Part shown: piece by piece, positions 16,324 to 25,593 of the stretch
Position numbering within the stretch: the first letter of the stretch is position 1
Layout of the letters: every line of letters begins with the position of its first letter
From: Martinezella rhizogenes
GTDB lineage: Bacteria; Pseudomonadota; Alphaproteobacteria; Rhizobiales; Rhizobiaceae
Assembly (NCBI GenBank): GCA_013322215.1
Contig: JAAMEZ010000056.1
Span: 186,001 to 250,000 of the forward strand
Length of the DNA: 64,000 bases
Direction: 5' to 3'
The notes under the pieces: model-generated
What the model was told of the DNA's origin: nothing
Seen by the model: only the letters and a program-made list of their open reading frames with translations
Database searches by the model: none
Translations under genes and position numbers: made by a program

Positions 16324-17073
16324 TCAACCCAGCTCCACAAGGCTCTTTCGTCTCGCCTGTTGCGATGCCATGCGCTTGTCACCTGCGAAAAACGGTCCAC
16401 CATGCCGGTCCAGTTCGCTATGCGTCAGGTTGCACAGCGCCTCAACCTCTCCGACCGAGGCTCGCTTGAACGCACCATCGAAGCTATCGGCCAGTTTCAG
16501 ATCCACCTCTCGAAGCAGGCGGGGAATCCATTTACCCCTGCCCGACCATCTCCTTCGTCCAAGCAGCATAAGGTCGGCCAAAGGCTGATAAAGTTGCGTG
16601 GCAATCGCGCGTGCCGCTGGAGCCGCCTGCTCCCCACGCAGGTCATCGAGAAGATCGGTGATCTGATATTTCAAAGCATTCAGCTTCTCGCCTACCAACT
16701 CGGGCGGGCTGGCGTGGAGAATGCTGGCGGCATAGTCCTTCCAGACCTGTCCCTTGTCCAGGTCTGGCCCGAGGATCTGGCCTGTCGCAACCATATGAAT
16801 GATGACGGGATAGCCGCGCGCAATATCGCTCTCAAAGAACCAGCTGAGCGTCTCGGGGTCATGGACAAACACTTCGAATGGAAAGTCGCCCTCGATAAAG
16901 GTTTCGCGCCAAGCGGTTTCGAGCCGATCAAAGACCACGACCAGATCGATGTCAGAGCCCTTTCTTCCCTCGCCTCGTATGATCGACCCTGACGCAAAGG
17001 CATAGGAATAGCCCAGAAAGCGGCTTGCAAGAACCGAGCTGGTCGCCCGCATTGCCGTTTCGAATATGCTCAT
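16324..17073 (-). CDS. Nucleotidyltransferase-domain protein
   Basis: The protein has a polymerase beta-like nucleotidyltransferase site near its N-terminus: FASGSIIRGEGRKGSDIDLVV (the G-S...S-D-I-D-L pattern, with the two Asp metal ligands). The next 200 residues are mostly helical and may form the HEPN-like or substrate domain. The ATG at 17073 has GGAG six bases upstream; a TTG at 17085 would be an alternative start. The substrate is unknown. Relatives include aminoglycoside nucleotidyltransferases and MNT-type antitoxins, but no partner gene is adjacent. Confidence 0.78.
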   Translation of the reverse strand: MSIFETAMRATSSVLASRFLGYSYAFASGSIIRGEGRKGSDIDLVVVFDRLETAWRETFIEGDFPFEVFVHDPETLSWFFESDIARGYPVIIHMVATGQILGPDLDKGQVWKDYAASILHASPPELVGEKLNALKYQITDLLDDLRGEQAAPAARAIATQLYQPLADLMLLGRRRWSGRGKWIPRLLREVDLKLADSFDGAFKRASVGEVEALCNLTHSELDRHGGPFFAGDKRMASQQARRKSLVELG

Positions 17074-17202
17074 CTCGCTCTCCAAACATCGATTGTCTTG
17101 CTGGTCCCATATGCTCGCCGAGGTCCGAGCAAATAGAAGTCGGCTCCGTAAGCTGAACGACGCTTCACTGCCGCCATAATTAGCCGACGGTTGGCTCCAA
17201 TA

Positions 17203-17697
17203 CTAAGAGGCCAAAGGTAACTCGAAGCTTCGCTTCAATGTTTCCATCGGCACATCGGTCTTGACGTTCAATACGCTCGGAATGCGAGTCAAATGGTCAG
17301 CCTGAAACCGCCAATAGCTGTGCAGATCAGCCGTGACGATGCGCAGGATGGCGTCGCACTCGCCTGTGGTCAGATAACATTCCATGACTTCGGGAAACCG
17401 CCTGACCGCTTCCGCGAATTGCAGGGTGACTTGCGCATCCTGTGTCTTGAACCAGACGCGGGCAAACAGGGTGAGGCCTGCCCCCACCTTTGCCGGGTCC
17501 AGAACGGCAACGTAGCGATCGATAATGCCTGCATCTTCCAGCAATCGCACGCGGCGAAGACAGGGTGATGGCGACAACCCCACTTCCCTAGCGAGATCCA
17601 CATTGGAAATGCGTCCATCACGCTGCAGCACCTTGAGGATACGCCGGTCGATCTCATCCAAAGTCGGTGACACAATATAGCTCCCATTATCAATCAA
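17203..17697 (-). CDS. Lrp/AsnC family transcriptional regulator
   Basis: The 164-residue protein has an N-terminal helix-turn-helix (LDEIDRRILKVLQRDGR, then VDLAREVGLSPSPCLRRV, about residues 13-50) and the C-terminal RAM/AsnC ligand domain with LTTGECDAILRI. It is divergent from argG and an ornithine cyclodeaminase-like gene, which it probably controls in answer to arginine, ornithine or another amino acid (inference). A palindrome at 17699-17713 abuts its start codon and could be an autoregulatory operator. Confidence 0.9.
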   Translation of the reverse strand: MIDNGSYIVSPTLDEIDRRILKVLQRDGRISNVDLAREVGLSPSPCLRRVRLLEDAGIIDRYVAVLDPAKVGAGLTLFARVWFKTQDAQVTLQFAEAVRRFPEVMECYLTTGECDAILRIVTADLHSYWRFQADHLTRIPSVLNVKTDVPMETLKRSFELPLAS

Positions 17698-17698
17698 G

Positions 17699-17713
17699 TG
17701 GCATAATATGCCA
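17699..17713. promoter_or_regulatory. Palindrome TGGCAT-AAT-ATGCCA, candidate Lrp operator
   Basis: Perfect 6-base arms around three bases, lying two bases outside the Lrp start codon and about 90 bases before argG, in the divergent promoter region. A position and symmetry suited to binding by an Lrp dimer. Confidence 0.45.
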
Positions 17714-17800
17714 AATTTTGTCGTATCCTTGAACTCTTTGCAAGCTCATTGCGCAGGGATTGGCCTATCGTTTCATGCATCAACATGGAGACGAAAGCTG

Positions 17801-19027
17801 ATGTCGAAAAAGCTCAAGAAAGTCGTGCTCGCCTATTCCGGAGGCCTGGACACATCCATCATCCTGAAATGGCTGCAGCAAACCCACGGCTGCGAAGTCG
17901 TGACCTTTACTGCCGACCTTGGCCAAGGCGAGGAACTTGAGCCCGCCCGCCGAAAAGCCGAGCAATTGGGCGTCACAGATATTCGCATCGAGGATGTCCG
18001 CGAGGAATTCGTTCAGGATTTCGTCTTCCCGATGTTTCGGGCAAACGCGCTATATGAGGGGCAATATCTTCTTGGCTCCTCCATCGCCCGTCCGCTCATC
18101 GCCAAGCATCTCATCAATATCGCACGGGAAGTGGGTGCCGATGCCATTGCCCACGGCTCCACGAGCAAGGGCAATGACCAGGTGCGTTTCGAACTGGCGG
18201 CCAATGCCCTCGATCCATCGATCAAGATCATCGCGCCATGGCGCGAGTGGGCAATCCAATCTCGCACTCAGCTGATCCAATACGCCGAAGCGCATCAAAT
18301 TCCCGTGCCGAAGGATAAGCGTGGCGAGGCCCCCTTTTCGACCGATGCAAATCTCCTGCACACATCCACCGAGGGTAAGGTCCTGGAAGACCCCGCCGAA
18401 GTCGCACCATCCTATATCTATCAACGCACCGTCGATCCGCTGGACGCACCCGACGAGCCGGAGATCGTCATCATCGGCTTTGAAAAGGGCGATGCGGTTT
18501 TCCTGAATGGCGAAGCAATGGCACCTGCGGCGCTGCTGACGAAGCTCAACGAATTGGGCGGCAGGCATGGGATCGGGAGGATCGATCTTGTCGAAAACCG
18601 CTTCGTCGGGATGAAATCGCGCGGCGTTTACGAAACTCCCGGCGGCACGATCCTGCTCGCCGCTCATCGCGGGATCGAATCCATCACGCTCGACCGCGCC
18701 GCGGCACATTTAAAGGATGAGATGATGCCGCGCTACGCCGCGCTGATCTATAACGGATTTTGGTACTCGCCCGAGCGGGAAATGCTGCAGGCACTGATCG
18801 ATCGGAGTCAAACGCATGTCAGCGGCGAAGTAACGCTGAGGCTCTACAAGGGTTCGGCCAGTGTGATCGCCCGCATCTCGCCTGCCTCGCTCTACTCGAC
18901 CGATCTCGTTACCTTCGAGGAAAGCTCAGGAGCATACGATCACCACGACGCCGAGGGCTTCATCAAACTCAATGGCCTGCGCTTGAAGAGCTGGGCAATG
19001 CGAAACGCCAGAATAGCCGTATCATGA
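17801..19027 (+). CDS. argG: Argininosuccinate synthase
   Basis: The 408-residue enzyme joins citrulline and aspartate with ATP in the cytoplasm, the penultimate step of arginine synthesis. It has the PP-loop motif AYSGGLDTS (residues 11-19), the citrulline/aspartate site segments HGSTSKGNDQVRFE, and the SREWAIQSR-like REWAIQSRTQ. The ATG at 17801 has GGAG ten bases upstream; longer in-frame starts lack it. Its neighbour is an ornithine cyclodeaminase-like gene and not argH, so this copy may serve a catabolic or secondary pathway and may be a paralogue (inference). Confidence 0.95.
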   Translation: MSKKLKKVVLAYSGGLDTSIILKWLQQTHGCEVVTFTADLGQGEELEPARRKAEQLGVTDIRIEDVREEFVQDFVFPMFRANALYEGQYLLGSSIARPLIAKHLINIAREVGADAIAHGSTSKGNDQVRFELAANALDPSIKIIAPWREWAIQSRTQLIQYAEAHQIPVPKDKRGEAPFSTDANLLHTSTEGKVLEDPAEVAPSYIYQRTVDPLDAPDEPEIVIIGFEKGDAVFLNGEAMAPAALLTKLNELGGRHGIGRIDLVENRFVGMKSRGVYETPGGTILLAAHRGIESITLDRAAAHLKDEMMPRYAALIYNGFWYSPEREMLQALIDRSQTHVSGEVTLRLYKGSASVIARISPASLYSTDLVTFEESSGAYDHHDAEGFIKLNGLRLKSWAMRNARIAVS

Positions 19028-19182
19028 GAGCGGCTGTGAAGACGCAGATAGGTCCAGCAGCATAATTCATGCCCAACGGACACCCTGCGTCTATCGTTTT
19101 CAGACCTGCTGTTGCCGGCCGCTATTGACCTAAAGTGCGCTTGAGGTTGCAGAGTGGCCGGACACACGGAGGTCGACTAGCA

Positions 19183-20100
19183 ATGAAGATATTGAAAGAC
19201 GAGGACTTATCCCCCGCCGAAGTCATGCGTGGGGCAATCGATGCCTTGGAAACGGCCTTCCGGGCCAAGGCGTCGGGTGAGTTGGTATCGCCACCCCGGC
19301 ATCACGTCTCCTTTCCCAAGCGTGGAGACATCGTGTTTACGGTCGGCGGTATCGATGGCGAGCGACCGCTTGCCGGCTTTCGTGCCTACGAAACCTTTGC
19401 TGGCGGGCAGCATTCACAGGTCGTCGCCGTTTGGCGTGCTGACACTGCGGAGCTGCAGGGCATCATATTGGGCGAACGGCTCGGCCAGATCAGGACGGGG
19501 GCAATCGGAGGCGTGGCCATCCGTCACCTCAGCGCTCCGACCGCCCGCACGGTCGGCATCGTTGGCAGTGGCGCGCAGGCACGAACGCAGCTCATTGCCG
19601 CGGCCGCGGTTCGCAACATAAGCTCCGCCCGGGTCTTCAGCCGAAACTCGAGAAACTGCACCGCCTTTGCTGAAGAGATGCAATTACAACTCGGCATTGC
19701 CGTTGAACCGGTCACGAGCGCCGCAAAAGCCGTGGCCGATGCTGATATCGTGTTATGCGTAACAAGCAGCGACATGCCGGTGATCGAAGCTTCGGAATTA
19801 AGAGCCGGCGTCCATATCAATACGATCGGCCCGAAGACGCTCAAGGGCCATGAGCTCGGCCTGGATGTCGCGGACGTGGCCAGCATCATCGCCACGGATT
19901 CTCCCGAGCAAACACGCGCTTATGCGTCCCCATTTTTTCTTTCCAGGACCATGCACGAAAAGCGAATGCTCGATCTTGCGGCAATAGTTGCCGGTCATGC
20001 CTCCGGCAGAACGTCGCCCTTCGACATCACGCTCTTCTGTTCGGTCGGCCTCGCGGGTACGGAAGTCATCGTAGCAGCCGCCATATTCGACGCGATCTGA
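19183..20100 (+). CDS. Ornithine cyclodeaminase / mu-crystallin family protein
   Basis: The 305-residue protein has the NAD-binding signature TVGIVGSGAQARTQL near residue 120 and the preceding LGQIRTGAIGG segment of the family. Relatives convert ornithine to proline and ammonia, or act as alanine or ketimine dehydrogenases or reductases. The ATG at 19183 has GGAGG ten bases upstream. With argG upstream and a divergent Lrp gene, ornithine/arginine metabolism is likely, but the exact reaction cannot be fixed from sequence. The 155-base gap to argG has no clear terminator. Confidence 0.85.
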   Translation: MKILKDEDLSPAEVMRGAIDALETAFRAKASGELVSPPRHHVSFPKRGDIVFTVGGIDGERPLAGFRAYETFAGGQHSQVVAVWRADTAELQGIILGERLGQIRTGAIGGVAIRHLSAPTARTVGIVGSGAQARTQLIAAAAVRNISSARVFSRNSRNCTAFAEEMQLQLGIAVEPVTSAAKAVADADIVLCVTSSDMPVIEASELRAGVHINTIGPKTLKGHELGLDVADVASIIATDSPEQTRAYASPFFLSRTMHEKRMLDLAAIVAGHASGRTSPFDITLFCSVGLAGTEVIVAAAIFDAI

Positions 20101-20138
20101 CATCGCATGGAAATCGCGCGGCTGTGCCTCGAAATTCT

Positions 20139-20717
20139 TCAGCCGTCCCAGTCCATGACCGTTAGCCTCGGCCAGACTGCGGTCCAGCGATGGACTTTCT
20201 GCTCATAGATCGCCTGGGTTATCTGCTTCTTGTTGGGGCGCACGACGCCATTCAGCAGATCGGAAAGACCGAATGGGGCGCAACATTCCAGGCCCTCGCC
20301 ATTGGGACGCAAGCCCACGGCGGTTGCCGTGGTCGGGAAAGTGGTGATGGCATCCAGGGCCGATTTGTAAGGCGGGATCGGGTATCCGAACTTCGCCTCG
20401 TACCAGCAGTGCACACGGGCTTCGTTCTTCACATCGATCCAGACCGGTAAATCGGAAAACATCTCTCGGACCCGAGTTGCATGGTCGGCCTCCGCTTGTT
20501 CAGACAAATCATCGGCGTCGAAATAAACGATATCGAGGTCATTGATCCCGTGAGACGAAGGCAATCCGAAGGCGTGGTTCCAAACGGTTTGGGCAATGGC
20601 TCCTGCCACCAGCCAGCAATCTGGCAGCGCAATCTCATCCCAGCGTTTGAGAAGCGGCATGAGCAAAGGGCTCTTGAAGACGATATCCTCCAATTCCGCT
20701 TGTTCGCTCATCCTCAT
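20139..20717 (-). CDS. Nucleotidyltransferase-fold family protein (DUF925/COG3575-like)
   Basis: The protein has the features of the DUF925 group: CWLVAGAIAQTVWN near the N-terminus, INDLDIVYFDADDLS carrying the D-x-D metal-site pattern, then VHCWYEAKFGYPIPPYKSALDAI and a final RPNKKQITQAIYEQK. The family is predicted to transfer nucleotides; the substrate is unknown. The ATG at 20717 is the preferred start (GAGGATGGGGG upstream); further in-frame starts exist at 20711 and up to 20777. It is convergent with the ornithine cyclodeaminase-like gene. Confidence 0.75.
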   Translation of the reverse strand: MRMSEQAELEDIVFKSPLLMPLLKRWDEIALPDCWLVAGAIAQTVWNHAFGLPSSHGINDLDIVYFDADDLSEQAEADHATRVREMFSDLPVWIDVKNEARVHCWYEAKFGYPIPPYKSALDAITTFPTTATAVGLRPNGEGLECCAPFGLSDLLNGVVRPNKKQITQAIYEQKVHRWTAVWPRLTVMDWDG

Positions 20718-20825
20718 TGCCCCCATCCTCTTGGAAACGACCATGCGGCCATGACTTTGCCTTCTGCATTCAAGCACGATTCTCGGCCGTAGCTGTAGAC
20801 TTGGTCAGCGCATCACCGCTGCCCT

Positions 20826-21395
20826 TCATCTGCCGTTGCCTGCAAGCCGTAGCAGCCGGTTCATCTCACCGTGCGAATTCAAAAGGGCGACAGGTACTTG
20901 TGGTCCATGCAGGTCGATACTTCGAACGAACAGAGGAGCGTATTTTCTCTCGAAATTCCAGATATAGGATAGGAAAGCCCTGTCTGGCAGCGGTTCAGGA
21001 CAACCTTCGGCCATCGCAGGTCGAACTGTTCCATAGTGCCGTGAAACCCGCTTAGCCAGACCAAATAATGCGACATGTCTCGGCACTCGAACCCAAAGGA
21101 TGAGGTCGGTACGCGGCAATCTTAGATCCAAAGCGGATGCACCGCTGCCATCCATGACCCACCTCTCCCGTCGCGCCAACTCGACGATAATCGACCGCTG
21201 CTCATCCCTTTCGCGCTCTTTCCAACCCGGTAGCCATCGGACATCTCGATCGAGCGATTGAAACTCCAAATCGAATGTAGCCGCGATCTTCTGTGAATAG
21301 GTCGTCTTGCCGCCACCGGAGCAGCCGATGACAAGTACCCTTTTCGCGCCAGCAAGCAACGCAGCAGCCTCAGGTAGCAGAACGTAGTTTGGCAA
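20826..21395 (-). CDS. P-loop kinase-like ATPase (adenylate kinase/FlaR-like)
   Basis: The product has a Walker A loop, IGCSGGGKTT, near residue 22 of the chosen form, followed by the WLPGWKERERDE segment and RWVMDGSGASALDLRLPRTD, typical of small P-loop proteins related to DNA topology modulation protein FlaR. The start is probably the TTG at 21395, which has GGGAGG five bases upstream; a GTG at 21482 gives a longer form with no such site. It is probably a nucleotide or small-molecule kinase. The substrate is unknown. Confidence 0.72.
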   Translation of the reverse strand: MPNYVLLPEAAALLAGAKRVLVIGCSGGGKTTYSQKIAATFDLEFQSLDRDVRWLPGWKERERDEQRSIIVELARRERWVMDGSGASALDLRLPRTDLILWVRVPRHVALFGLAKRVSRHYGTVRPAMAEGCPEPLPDRAFLSYIWNFERKYAPLFVRSIDLHGPQVPVALLNSHGEMNRLLRLAGNGR

Positions 21396-21578
21396 AGCGT
21401 CCTCCCGTCCGATACGGATGTCTAATTCGTGCAACGCCGTTCTATCAGCGGAGCGATCGGGCCCAGCCGAATATCCTTGCACTACAAATGAAAATCACCT
21501 TGAATCTCCGGCGATTAAAATCCGTTCGGATTGGCTTCCCCGCGGCAATCCTTTTCGCCTCGCATCATTGGACGCAAA

Positions 21579-22499
21579 TCAGCGCGGCGTCATCCCCTGC
21601 GATTGCGGCGTGACCTCGCTCAGCAACCAATGCTGAAATAATGTCGCCGTCTCGTTCGTCTGCTTCTTTTCCGGCATGACGATGTAATAGCTGTTCTCGG
21701 TCGGCATCGGCAGATCAAACAGCGGCAGCAGCGTGCCGGCCTTGAGCTCATCCTCGATCAGATAGGTCGGCAGAAGCGCCACGCCGAGCCCGGCGATGGC
21801 TGCTGCGATAATCATGGAGAACTGGTCGAAGCGTGCGCCCGGATAGGCATTCTCCGTCGACAGCTCCTGCAGATCGAACCATTGCGCCCAGAGCTTCGGG
21901 CGAGTCGTCAGATGCAGCAGCGGCGCTCCCGAGAGCTCCTCCGGCAATACGAGGCTCAGTTGCCCGGCAAGTACCCGACTGGCGACAGGCAATACGGTTT
22001 CGTTACAAAGAAAGGTGGAAACCGCCCCGGCCCAGGCCGGCAGGCCATAGTGAATGGCGAGATCGAAATTATCCTCATCAAAATTGAAGGGCTTGGAGCG
22101 TGATTCCACCGTGACGGCAACGTCGCGATGCTCGTCCAGGAAACGGCCGAGGCGGGGCACCAGCCAGCGCGTACCGAAGGTCGGCAACGTCGCGACCTTC
22201 AATGATAGTTTCATCTGGCCGGCGGCGACGGCGCCGATCATCAACCGCTCCGAGCGTAAGAGCAGGTCCTTGACCTCCGGCAACAGCCGAAGTCCGGCCT
22301 CCGACAGCACGACACGCTGACGGACGCGCTCGAACAATTTCAAGCCCGTCTGCTGCTCGAGATCGCTGATCTGCCGACTGACGGCGCTTTGCGTGAGGTT
22401 TAGCTCTTCGGCCGCGCGCGAAAAATTCTGATGGCGCGCGGCGCATTCGAACGCCTGCAGATTGACGATGTCAGGGATGAGGCGTCGGCGCATATTCAT
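21579..22499 (-). CDS. LysR family transcriptional regulator (GcvA-like)
   Basis: The 306-residue protein has an N-terminal winged HTH (LQAFECAARHQNFSRAAEEL, NLTQSAVSRQISDLE) and a LysR effector domain with FDLAIHYG and the GLGVALLPTYLIEDEL segment. It is divergent from hglS, the first gene of the lysine degradation module, with 104 bases between them, so it most likely controls hglS-amaB-aminotransferase expression in answer to 2-oxoadipate, aminoadipate or lysine (inference). Confidence 0.92.
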   Translation of the reverse strand: MNMRRRLIPDIVNLQAFECAARHQNFSRAAEELNLTQSAVSRQISDLEQQTGLKLFERVRQRVVLSEAGLRLLPEVKDLLLRSERLMIGAVAAGQMKLSLKVATLPTFGTRWLVPRLGRFLDEHRDVAVTVESRSKPFNFDEDNFDLAIHYGLPAWAGAVSTFLCNETVLPVASRVLAGQLSLVLPEELSGAPLLHLTTRPKLWAQWFDLQELSTENAYPGARFDQFSMIIAAAIAGLGVALLPTYLIEDELKAGTLLPLFDLPMPTENSYYIVMPEKKQTNETATLFQHWLLSEVTPQSQGMTPR

Positions 22500-22555
22500 T
22501 CCATTTCCGCATCAAGTTAGAATTCTCTCTCACAACACTGGCCATCAAACAAGAG

Positions 22556-22580
22556 ATATCCTGCCAAATAGGAATGATAT
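22556..22580. promoter_or_regulatory. Imperfect inverted repeat, candidate LysR site before hglS
   Basis: ATATCCT (22556-22562) and AGGAATGATAT (22570-22580) form an interrupted inverted repeat in the lysR-hglS divergent region, 24 bases before the hglS start. It could also contain the -10 box of hglS. Support is weak. Confidence 0.28.
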
Positions 22581-22603
22581 AGCCTTTCAGGAAGAGATCG
22601 CAC

Positions 22604-23998
22604 ATGAAGCCTGACCACGTTTCGACCAGCGATATTCGCAGCGCTTTTTCCGCCGCCATGTCGGCGATGTATCGCGAGGAAGTCCCCGCCTACGGCACGC
22701 TCATGGAGCTGGTCGCCCGCGTCAACGATGAAACGCTCATCGCCCAGCCCAAGCTGAAGGAGCGGCTGGAGGCGACCGATTATCTCGATCGCATTTCCGA
22801 GGAGCGCCACGGCGCCATCCGGCTCGGCACGGCGGCGGAGCTTGCGATGATGGCGCGCGTCTTCGCCGTCATGGGCATGTATCCGGTCGGTTATTACGAT
22901 CTCTCGACCGCCGGCGTGCCGGTTCATTCGACGGCATTCCGCCCGACCGGCGATGCGGAACTGAAGCGCAATCCCTTCCGCGTCTTCACCTCGTTGCTCC
23001 GGCTCGATCTGATTGCCGATGAAGACCTTCGCAAGGCGGCTGCAGACATTCTCGCCGAGCGCCAGATTTTCACCGATGGCGCCGTTGCACTCACCGAAAA
23101 GGCCGAGCGCGAAGGCGGGTTGACCATGGCCGATGCGAGCCGGTTCGTCGACGAGGTGCTGGAAACCTTCCGCTGGCATGACGAAGCCAATGTCGATGCC
23201 GGCATGTACCACCGCCTCCACGATGCTCATCGCCTGATCGCCGATGTCGTGTCGTTCAAGGGGCCGCACATCAACCATTTGACGCCGCGCACGCTCGATA
23301 TCGATCGCGTCCAGGCACTGATGCCGGATTACGACATCGCACCGAAGGCCGTCGTCGAGGGGCCGCCGACGCGCTCCTGCCCGATCCTGTTGCGCCAGAC
23401 CTCGTTCAAGGCGCTTGAAGAGGCCGTTTCCTTCCGCAACGCCGATGGCGTCTGGGAAGACGGCTCGCACACCGCCCGCTTCGGCGAAATCGAGCAACGC
23501 GGCATTGCGCTGACGCCGAAGGGCCGCGCGCTTTACGACACGCTGCTGGATCAATCCCGCAAGATCGTCCGCCCGGCTGCCGACGGATCGAACGCACGCG
23601 ATTATGAGGCAGCGCTTGCTCAGCGCTTCGCCGAATTCCCGGATGACTGGGCGGCAATCCGCGCCGAGGGCCTCGGCTATTTCACCTATTCGCTGACGGC
23701 CAAGGGCAAGACTGCCACAACGAACCGTGGCGATATCGACGCGCTGATCGACCAAGGCCTGATCCAGTTCGATCCGATCGTCTACGAGGATTTCCTCCCC
23801 GTCAGTGCCGCCGGCATCTTTCAGTCCAATCTTGGCGATGGCGCACAGCAGGATTTTGTCGCCAGCCCGAACCAGCAACGCTTCGAAGCCGATCTCGGCA
23901 TGAAGGTGCTGAACGAATTCGACCATTACGCCGGCATCGAACAGGCATCGATCGACGCCTGCCTGCGGGCACTTTCCAAACAAGACGCCGCCGAGTGA
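22604..23998 (+). CDS. hglS: 2-Oxoadipate dioxygenase/decarboxylase (DUF1338, YdcJ-like)
   Basis: The 464-residue VOC-fold enzyme converts 2-oxoadipate and O2 to D-2-hydroxyglutarate, a step of lysine catabolism. It matches the DUF1338 family: ISEERHGAIRLG (His69), VSFKGPHINHLTPR (His225) and ARFGEIEQRG (Glu295) fit the Fe(II) ligands and substrate arginine known from Pseudomonas HglS (His70, His226, Glu294 there). The neighbours supply the previous steps (amaB, aminotransferase) and the next one (D-2-hydroxyglutarate dehydrogenase). It starts a plus-strand operon; 57 bases separate it from amaB. Confidence 0.93.
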   Translation: MKPDHVSTSDIRSAFSAAMSAMYREEVPAYGTLMELVARVNDETLIAQPKLKERLEATDYLDRISEERHGAIRLGTAAELAMMARVFAVMGMYPVGYYDLSTAGVPVHSTAFRPTGDAELKRNPFRVFTSLLRLDLIADEDLRKAAADILAERQIFTDGAVALTEKAEREGGLTMADASRFVDEVLETFRWHDEANVDAGMYHRLHDAHRLIADVVSFKGPHINHLTPRTLDIDRVQALMPDYDIAPKAVVEGPPTRSCPILLRQTSFKALEEAVSFRNADGVWEDGSHTARFGEIEQRGIALTPKGRALYDTLLDQSRKIVRPAADGSNARDYEAALAQRFAEFPDDWAAIRAEGLGYFTYSLTAKGKTATTNRGDIDALIDQGLIQFDPIVYEDFLPVSAAGIFQSNLGDGAQQDFVASPNQQRFEADLGMKVLNEFDHYAGIEQASIDACLRALSKQDAAE

Positions 23999-24055
23999 GG
24001 CGTAGCGACGCCAACAGTCGCTCGCCGGGATCAAAGACAATTGGAGTTTCATGAG

Positions 24056-25588
24056 ATGAATATCGCAGCCAAGACCCCTTCCGTTGCAGCCGAAGCTGCC
24101 GCCATTCTCGAAAAGCTCGGCGTCGACAAGGCGCTCTATAATGGGGGCGACATGCCCTCTTACTCCCCGGTCACCGGCGAAAAGATCGGCAGCCTCAAGA
24201 CCGTTTCGGCCGACGAAGCGGCAAGCAGGATCGAGAAGGCTCACGCCGCATTCCGCGCCTGGCGCCTTGTGCCAGCCCCGAAGCGCGGCGAACTGGTGCG
24301 CCTGCTCGGCGAGGAGCTGCGTGCCGCCAAGGACGACCTTGGCCGTCTGGTGTCGATCGAAGCCGGCAAGATCCGTTCCGAAGGCCTCGGCGAAGTCCAG
24401 GAAATGATCGACATCTGCGATTTCGCCGTCGGTCTTTCCCGCCAGCTTTACGGCCTGACGATCGCGACCGAACGTCCGGGCCATCGCATGATGGAGACCT
24501 GGCATCCCCTCGGCGTCGTCGGCATCATCTCGGCCTTCAACTTCCCGGTCGCGGTATGGTCGTGGAACGCAGCGCTGGCGCTCATCTGCGGCGACGCCGT
24601 CATCTGGAAGCCCTCGGAAAAGACGCCGCTGACGGCGCTCGCCTCGCAGGCGATCCTCGATCGCGCGCTTGCCCGCTTCGGCGATGCACCGGAAGGCCTG
24701 TCGCAGGTGCTGATCGGCGATCGTGCGATCGGCGAAATCCTCGTCGACCATCCGAAGGTGCCGCTCGTTTCGGCAACCGGCTCGACGCGCATGGGCCGTG
24801 AGGTCGGACCGCGGCTTGCCAAGCGCTTTGCCCGCGCCATTCTGGAACTCGGCGGCAACAATGCCGGCATCGTCTGCCCGTCGGCGGATCTCGACATGGC
24901 GTTGCGCGCCATCGCCTTCGGCGCCATGGGCACGGCCGGCCAGCGCTGCACGACGCTGCGCCGCCTCTTCGTTCACACAAGCGTCTACGACCAGCTCGTG
25001 CCGCGGCTGAAGAAGGCCTATCAGAGCGTATCGGTCGGCGACCCCCTGCACTCCTCCGCTCTCGTCGGCCCGCTGATCGACAAGGCCGCCTTCGACAACA
25101 TGCAGAAGGCGATTGCCGAAGCGAAGGCCCACGGCGGCTCTGTCACCGGCGGCGAGCGGATCGACGTCGGCCATGCCGACGGCTATTACGCAAAGCCGGC
25201 GCTGGTGGAAATGCCGAAGCAGGCAGGCCCGGTCATGGAAGAAACCTTCGCGCCGGTCCTCTATGTCATGCCCTATGACGATTTCGACGCCGTCATCGAC
25301 GAGCACAACGCCGTTGCCGCTGGCCTGTCGTCCTCGATCTTCACGCGCGACATGCAGGAATCGGAGCGCTTCCTCGCAGCCGACGGTTCCGATTGCGGTA
25401 TCGCCAACGTCAATATCGGCACCTCGGGTGCTGAAATCGGCGGCGCATTCGGCGGCGAGAAGGAAACCGGCGGTGGCCGCGAATCCGGCTCGGATGCCTG
25501 GAAGGCCTATATGCGCCGGGCGACCAACACGGTGAACTACTCCAAGGCCCTGCCGCTGGCGCAGGGTGTCTCCTTCGACATCGAGTAA
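24056..25588 (+). CDS. amaB: L-aminoadipate semialdehyde / piperideine-6-carboxylate dehydrogenase (ALDH7 family)
   Basis: The 510-residue aldehyde dehydrogenase belongs to the ALDH7 group (antiquitin-like). The general base Glu264 lies in LELGGNNAG and the nucleophile Cys298 in GTAGQRCTTLRR; the GSTRMGREV nucleotide segment precedes them. It oxidises aminoadipate semialdehyde, in equilibrium with P6C, to 2-aminoadipate using NAD(P)+. The ATG at 24056 has GGAG nine bases upstream, while a TTG at 24041 lacks one. The next gene, an aminotransferase, starts six bases after its stop. Confidence 0.92.
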   Translation: MNIAAKTPSVAAEAAAILEKLGVDKALYNGGDMPSYSPVTGEKIGSLKTVSADEAASRIEKAHAAFRAWRLVPAPKRGELVRLLGEELRAAKDDLGRLVSIEAGKIRSEGLGEVQEMIDICDFAVGLSRQLYGLTIATERPGHRMMETWHPLGVVGIISAFNFPVAVWSWNAALALICGDAVIWKPSEKTPLTALASQAILDRALARFGDAPEGLSQVLIGDRAIGEILVDHPKVPLVSATGSTRMGREVGPRLAKRFARAILELGGNNAGIVCPSADLDMALRAIAFGAMGTAGQRCTTLRRLFVHTSVYDQLVPRLKKAYQSVSVGDPLHSSALVGPLIDKAAFDNMQKAIAEAKAHGGSVTGGERIDVGHADGYYAKPALVEMPKQAGPVMEETFAPVLYVMPYDDFDAVIDEHNAVAAGLSSSIFTRDMQESERFLAADGSDCGIANVNIGTSGAEIGGAFGGEKETGGGRESGSDAWKAYMRRATNTVNYSKALPLAQGVSFDIE

Positions 25589-25593
25589 GCTCC

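Noticed and set aside
16324..17073. Toxin-antitoxin pair of the HEPN-MNT type
   Set aside because: The nucleotidyltransferase site is present, but the protein is much longer than MNT antitoxins and no small HEPN partner gene lies on either side.
22517..25306. A minus-strand open frame of over 900 codons opposite hglS and amaB
   Set aside because: It is a shadow of GC-rich plus-strand genes: the plus-strand frames have clear family motifs, while the antisense product has low-complexity, Arg/Asp/Gly-rich composition and no recognisable domain.
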